Assembly: GCF_002368095.1 (NCBI RefSeq) | Contig: NZ_AP018227.1 | Coordinates: 2,295,757-2,359,756 of the forward strand | Length of the DNA stretch: 64,000 nt | Reading direction: 5' to 3' | Source: Calothrix parasitica NIES-267 | GTDB taxonomy: Bacteria; Cyanobacteriota; Cyanobacteriia; Cyanobacteriales; Nostocaceae | In this document: positions 62,708 to 64,000 of the stretch, piece after piece | How positions within the stretch are numbered: the first letter of the stretch is position 1 | How the letters are laid out: every line of letters begins with the position of its first letter | Translations under genes and position numbers: made by a program | Notes under the pieces: generated by a model | What the model saw: the letters and a program-made list of their open reading frames with translations, nothing else | Told to the model about the DNA's origin: nothing | Database searches by the model: none

Positions 62708-64000
62708 CTATAATTCGTAAGCACCGACATCAATTCCAGCACCTCCTAAACGTTGTTTCCCATCCTTATCCAGATTTGCATAGTTACCGACTGAGGAAGA
62801 ACCAATGTTAATTGCTGGTGAATTAGAATTAAGACGATAATCATTTGCTTCTGAATTTACAAAATCTACAGATTCCGCTAACTCATTATCGAAAACGTTG
62901 AGATTTGCGACTCCTTCCCCTCTGTCATAAATTTCGGTTTTATCTGCAAATTCCTCTGTATTTACGAATAAGTTGTTGTCCAAAGTTACGTTACTTGCAT
63001 TTTCCACGTATATATTTCGGAAACTGTTTTCAGAGAATATGTTGTTACGAACCAAAATATTACGAGGATTGTAGCCTTGATTTTTGTCGTTAATAACAAC
63101 ACCTTGAACATTGTTCGCAAAAGTATTATTAACAATCTCTACATCCTCAACATTATTTGCGATCGCAACTCCTACACCACCATTTTCAACTCGTCTCCCA
63201 TTACTATAAATAACGTTGTTATAGATATTGATGTCAGAAACATCTCCAACACCGGGAACTTCATCTGCTATCAAAATTGCATCAGCAGTATTAGAAAAAA
63301 TTTCGTTATCGTAAATATCGAGGTTAAATGAATCAGCACGATTACCGTCTACATAAATAGCAGCACCACCTCTAAAACCTTGGTAAGTACCGGAAATCAA
63401 AGCTTGAGAAGTTATAGAATTATTGTGAATTAAACCGTTGCGAGAACCAACCTTAATATCCAAACCTTCCCTTTTACCATCTATCATCGTATTATTTGCA
63501 ACTTCAAAACCATCAATACCCCAGATACTCAACGCTTCTTGGTCACCGTCTTTATCTCCGGGACCATCCCATTTCCAGTTAGCTCGTTCGACAGTATTAT
63601 TAAGTATCTTGACATTGCTCCCAGTAACCTCTTTTTCTCCACCTCCAAAAAAGGTTTTGGGTAAAGCAATAATTCCAGAACTTCCTGTTTGATAGGTTTC
63701 GTTGTTCTGAACCGTAATATTTTTAGGGTCACTCAAAGAGATTCCAGCCCAAGATGTATTTTCTATCCGAAAACCATCGATAATCCAATTACTTTGTCCC
63801 GGTGATTGAATTACTCCTTCGGGGAAACCACCACTGTTTGGGTCTGGGTCGCGTAAAGTCACATCACCGTTAGCTTTGAGGGTAATTCTCTGGGAATCGC
63901 TACCGGATTTTCCCAAACTAATTAATTCTGTATAGGTACCCGGTTCAACTAAAACGGTGTCACCCGGACTGATGGGAGAATCTTCGCTGACAGCGTAATT
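62708..64000 (-). CDS. Right-handed beta-helix protein (partial, runs off the window)
   Basis: The frame stays open to the last base of the window, so the start lies outside; 430 codons are visible. The first residues (SPISPGDTVLVEPGTYTELI) are the typical opening of pectate-lyase-like helices. About 12 coils follow with Asn-rich ladders (NITVQNNETY, VKILNNTVER, FEVANNTMID, IYDNEIFSN, INIYNNVIYSN, VEIVNNTFANN, ILVRNNIFSEN, VTLDNNLFVNT). The end, INIGSSSVGN...DKDGKQRLGGAGIDVGAYEL, matches the C-terminal anchor type seen in such surface proteins ('DxGAYE'). Probably a polysaccharide-binding or -cleaving surface protein. A TTG at 63916 is not a true start. Confidence 0.88.
   Translation of the reverse strand, partial: NYAVSEDSPISPGDTVLVEPGTYTELISLGKSGSDSQRITLKANGDVTLRDPDPNSGGFPEGVIQSPGQSNWIIDGFRIENTSWAGISLSDPKNITVQNNETYQTGSSGIIALPKTFFGGGEKEVTGSNVKILNNTVERANWKWDGPGDKDGDQEALSIWGIDGFEVANNTMIDGKREGLDIKVGSRNGLIHNNSITSQALISGTYQGFRGGAAIYVDGNRADSFNLDIYDNEIFSNTADAILIADEVPGVGDVSDINIYNNVIYSNGRRVENGGVGVAIANNVEDVEIVNNTFANNVQGVVINDKNQGYNPRNILVRNNIFSENSFRNIYVENASNVTLDNNLFVNTEEFADKTEIYDRGEGVANLNVFDNELAESVDFVNSEANDYRLNSNSPAINIGSSSVGNYANLDKDGKQRLGGAGIDVGAYEL

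Overview
The window comes from a filamentous, probably heterocyst-forming cyanobacterium. The strongest evidence is a full-length HetR (9804-10703), the master regulator of heterocyst differentiation. Supporting signs are a SigB-type group 2 sigma factor, an RbpA-type RRM protein, zinc-ribbon Ser/Thr kinases, a C-DES-type cysteine lyase, at least seven copies of the cyanobacterial HIP1 octamer GCGATCGC (11832, 20351, 26105, 43133, 45758, 57411, 63159), and many short tandem repeats between genes. The DNA looks AT-rich. The genus cannot be fixed by eye; HetR also occurs in some filamentous species without heterocysts. I saw no tRNA, rRNA, CRISPR array, intact insertion sequence or phage gene.

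Layout. 1-7.6 kb: a cytochrome P450, a relic of a CHAT-domain gene, and two paralogous beta-propeller proteins with different C-termini and similar upstream leaders. 8-20 kb: rpsD, a Cys-repeat exported protein, hetR, an EamA-type transporter with a coiled-coil N-terminus, small conserved proteins, a three-gene envelope cluster (14871-17299) and a ZIP-like membrane protein. 19.7-30.7 kb: CAP-domain protein, DEDDy exonuclease, a rhodanese lacking its cysteine, a TM0106-type nuclease, cysteine lyase, GT-B glycosyltransferase, glgB and a 54-residue lipoprotein. 31-38 kb: an FtsL-like protein followed by FtsI, a DnaQ-like exonuclease, a degenerate metallo-beta-lactamase-fold protein and a 3D-domain-like exported protein. 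38-50 kb: a GAF-LuxR regulator divergent from a DJ-1/PfpI enzyme, a repeat-rich island, RRM protein, GT2, cobO, sigma factor, HerA-like ATPase and a GST. 51-58.6 kb: FAS1 protein, adenylate-forming enzyme, two tandem SpkB-like kinases and speD. 58.8-64 kb: a 1066-residue metzincin-like protein with four carbohydrate-binding-like modules, and a beta-helix protein that runs off the end.

Most genes are single transcription units; likely operons are limited to 14871-17299, ftsL-ftsI and perhaps the kinase pair. The most unusual theme is a set of large modular proteins without obvious Sec signals (2194, 5552, 58852, 62708). They share propeller, DUF4114, beta-helix and a recurrent ~140-residue module whose signature runs SYGG...GIGFD...NDHD. 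Six copies of that module occur in two genes, three of them in an almost identical tandem array. I infer a surface or matrix adhesion and processing set, not a proven system. A second theme is the dense and varied population of short palindromic, MITE-like and heptamer repeats, several abutting or overlapping stop codons.
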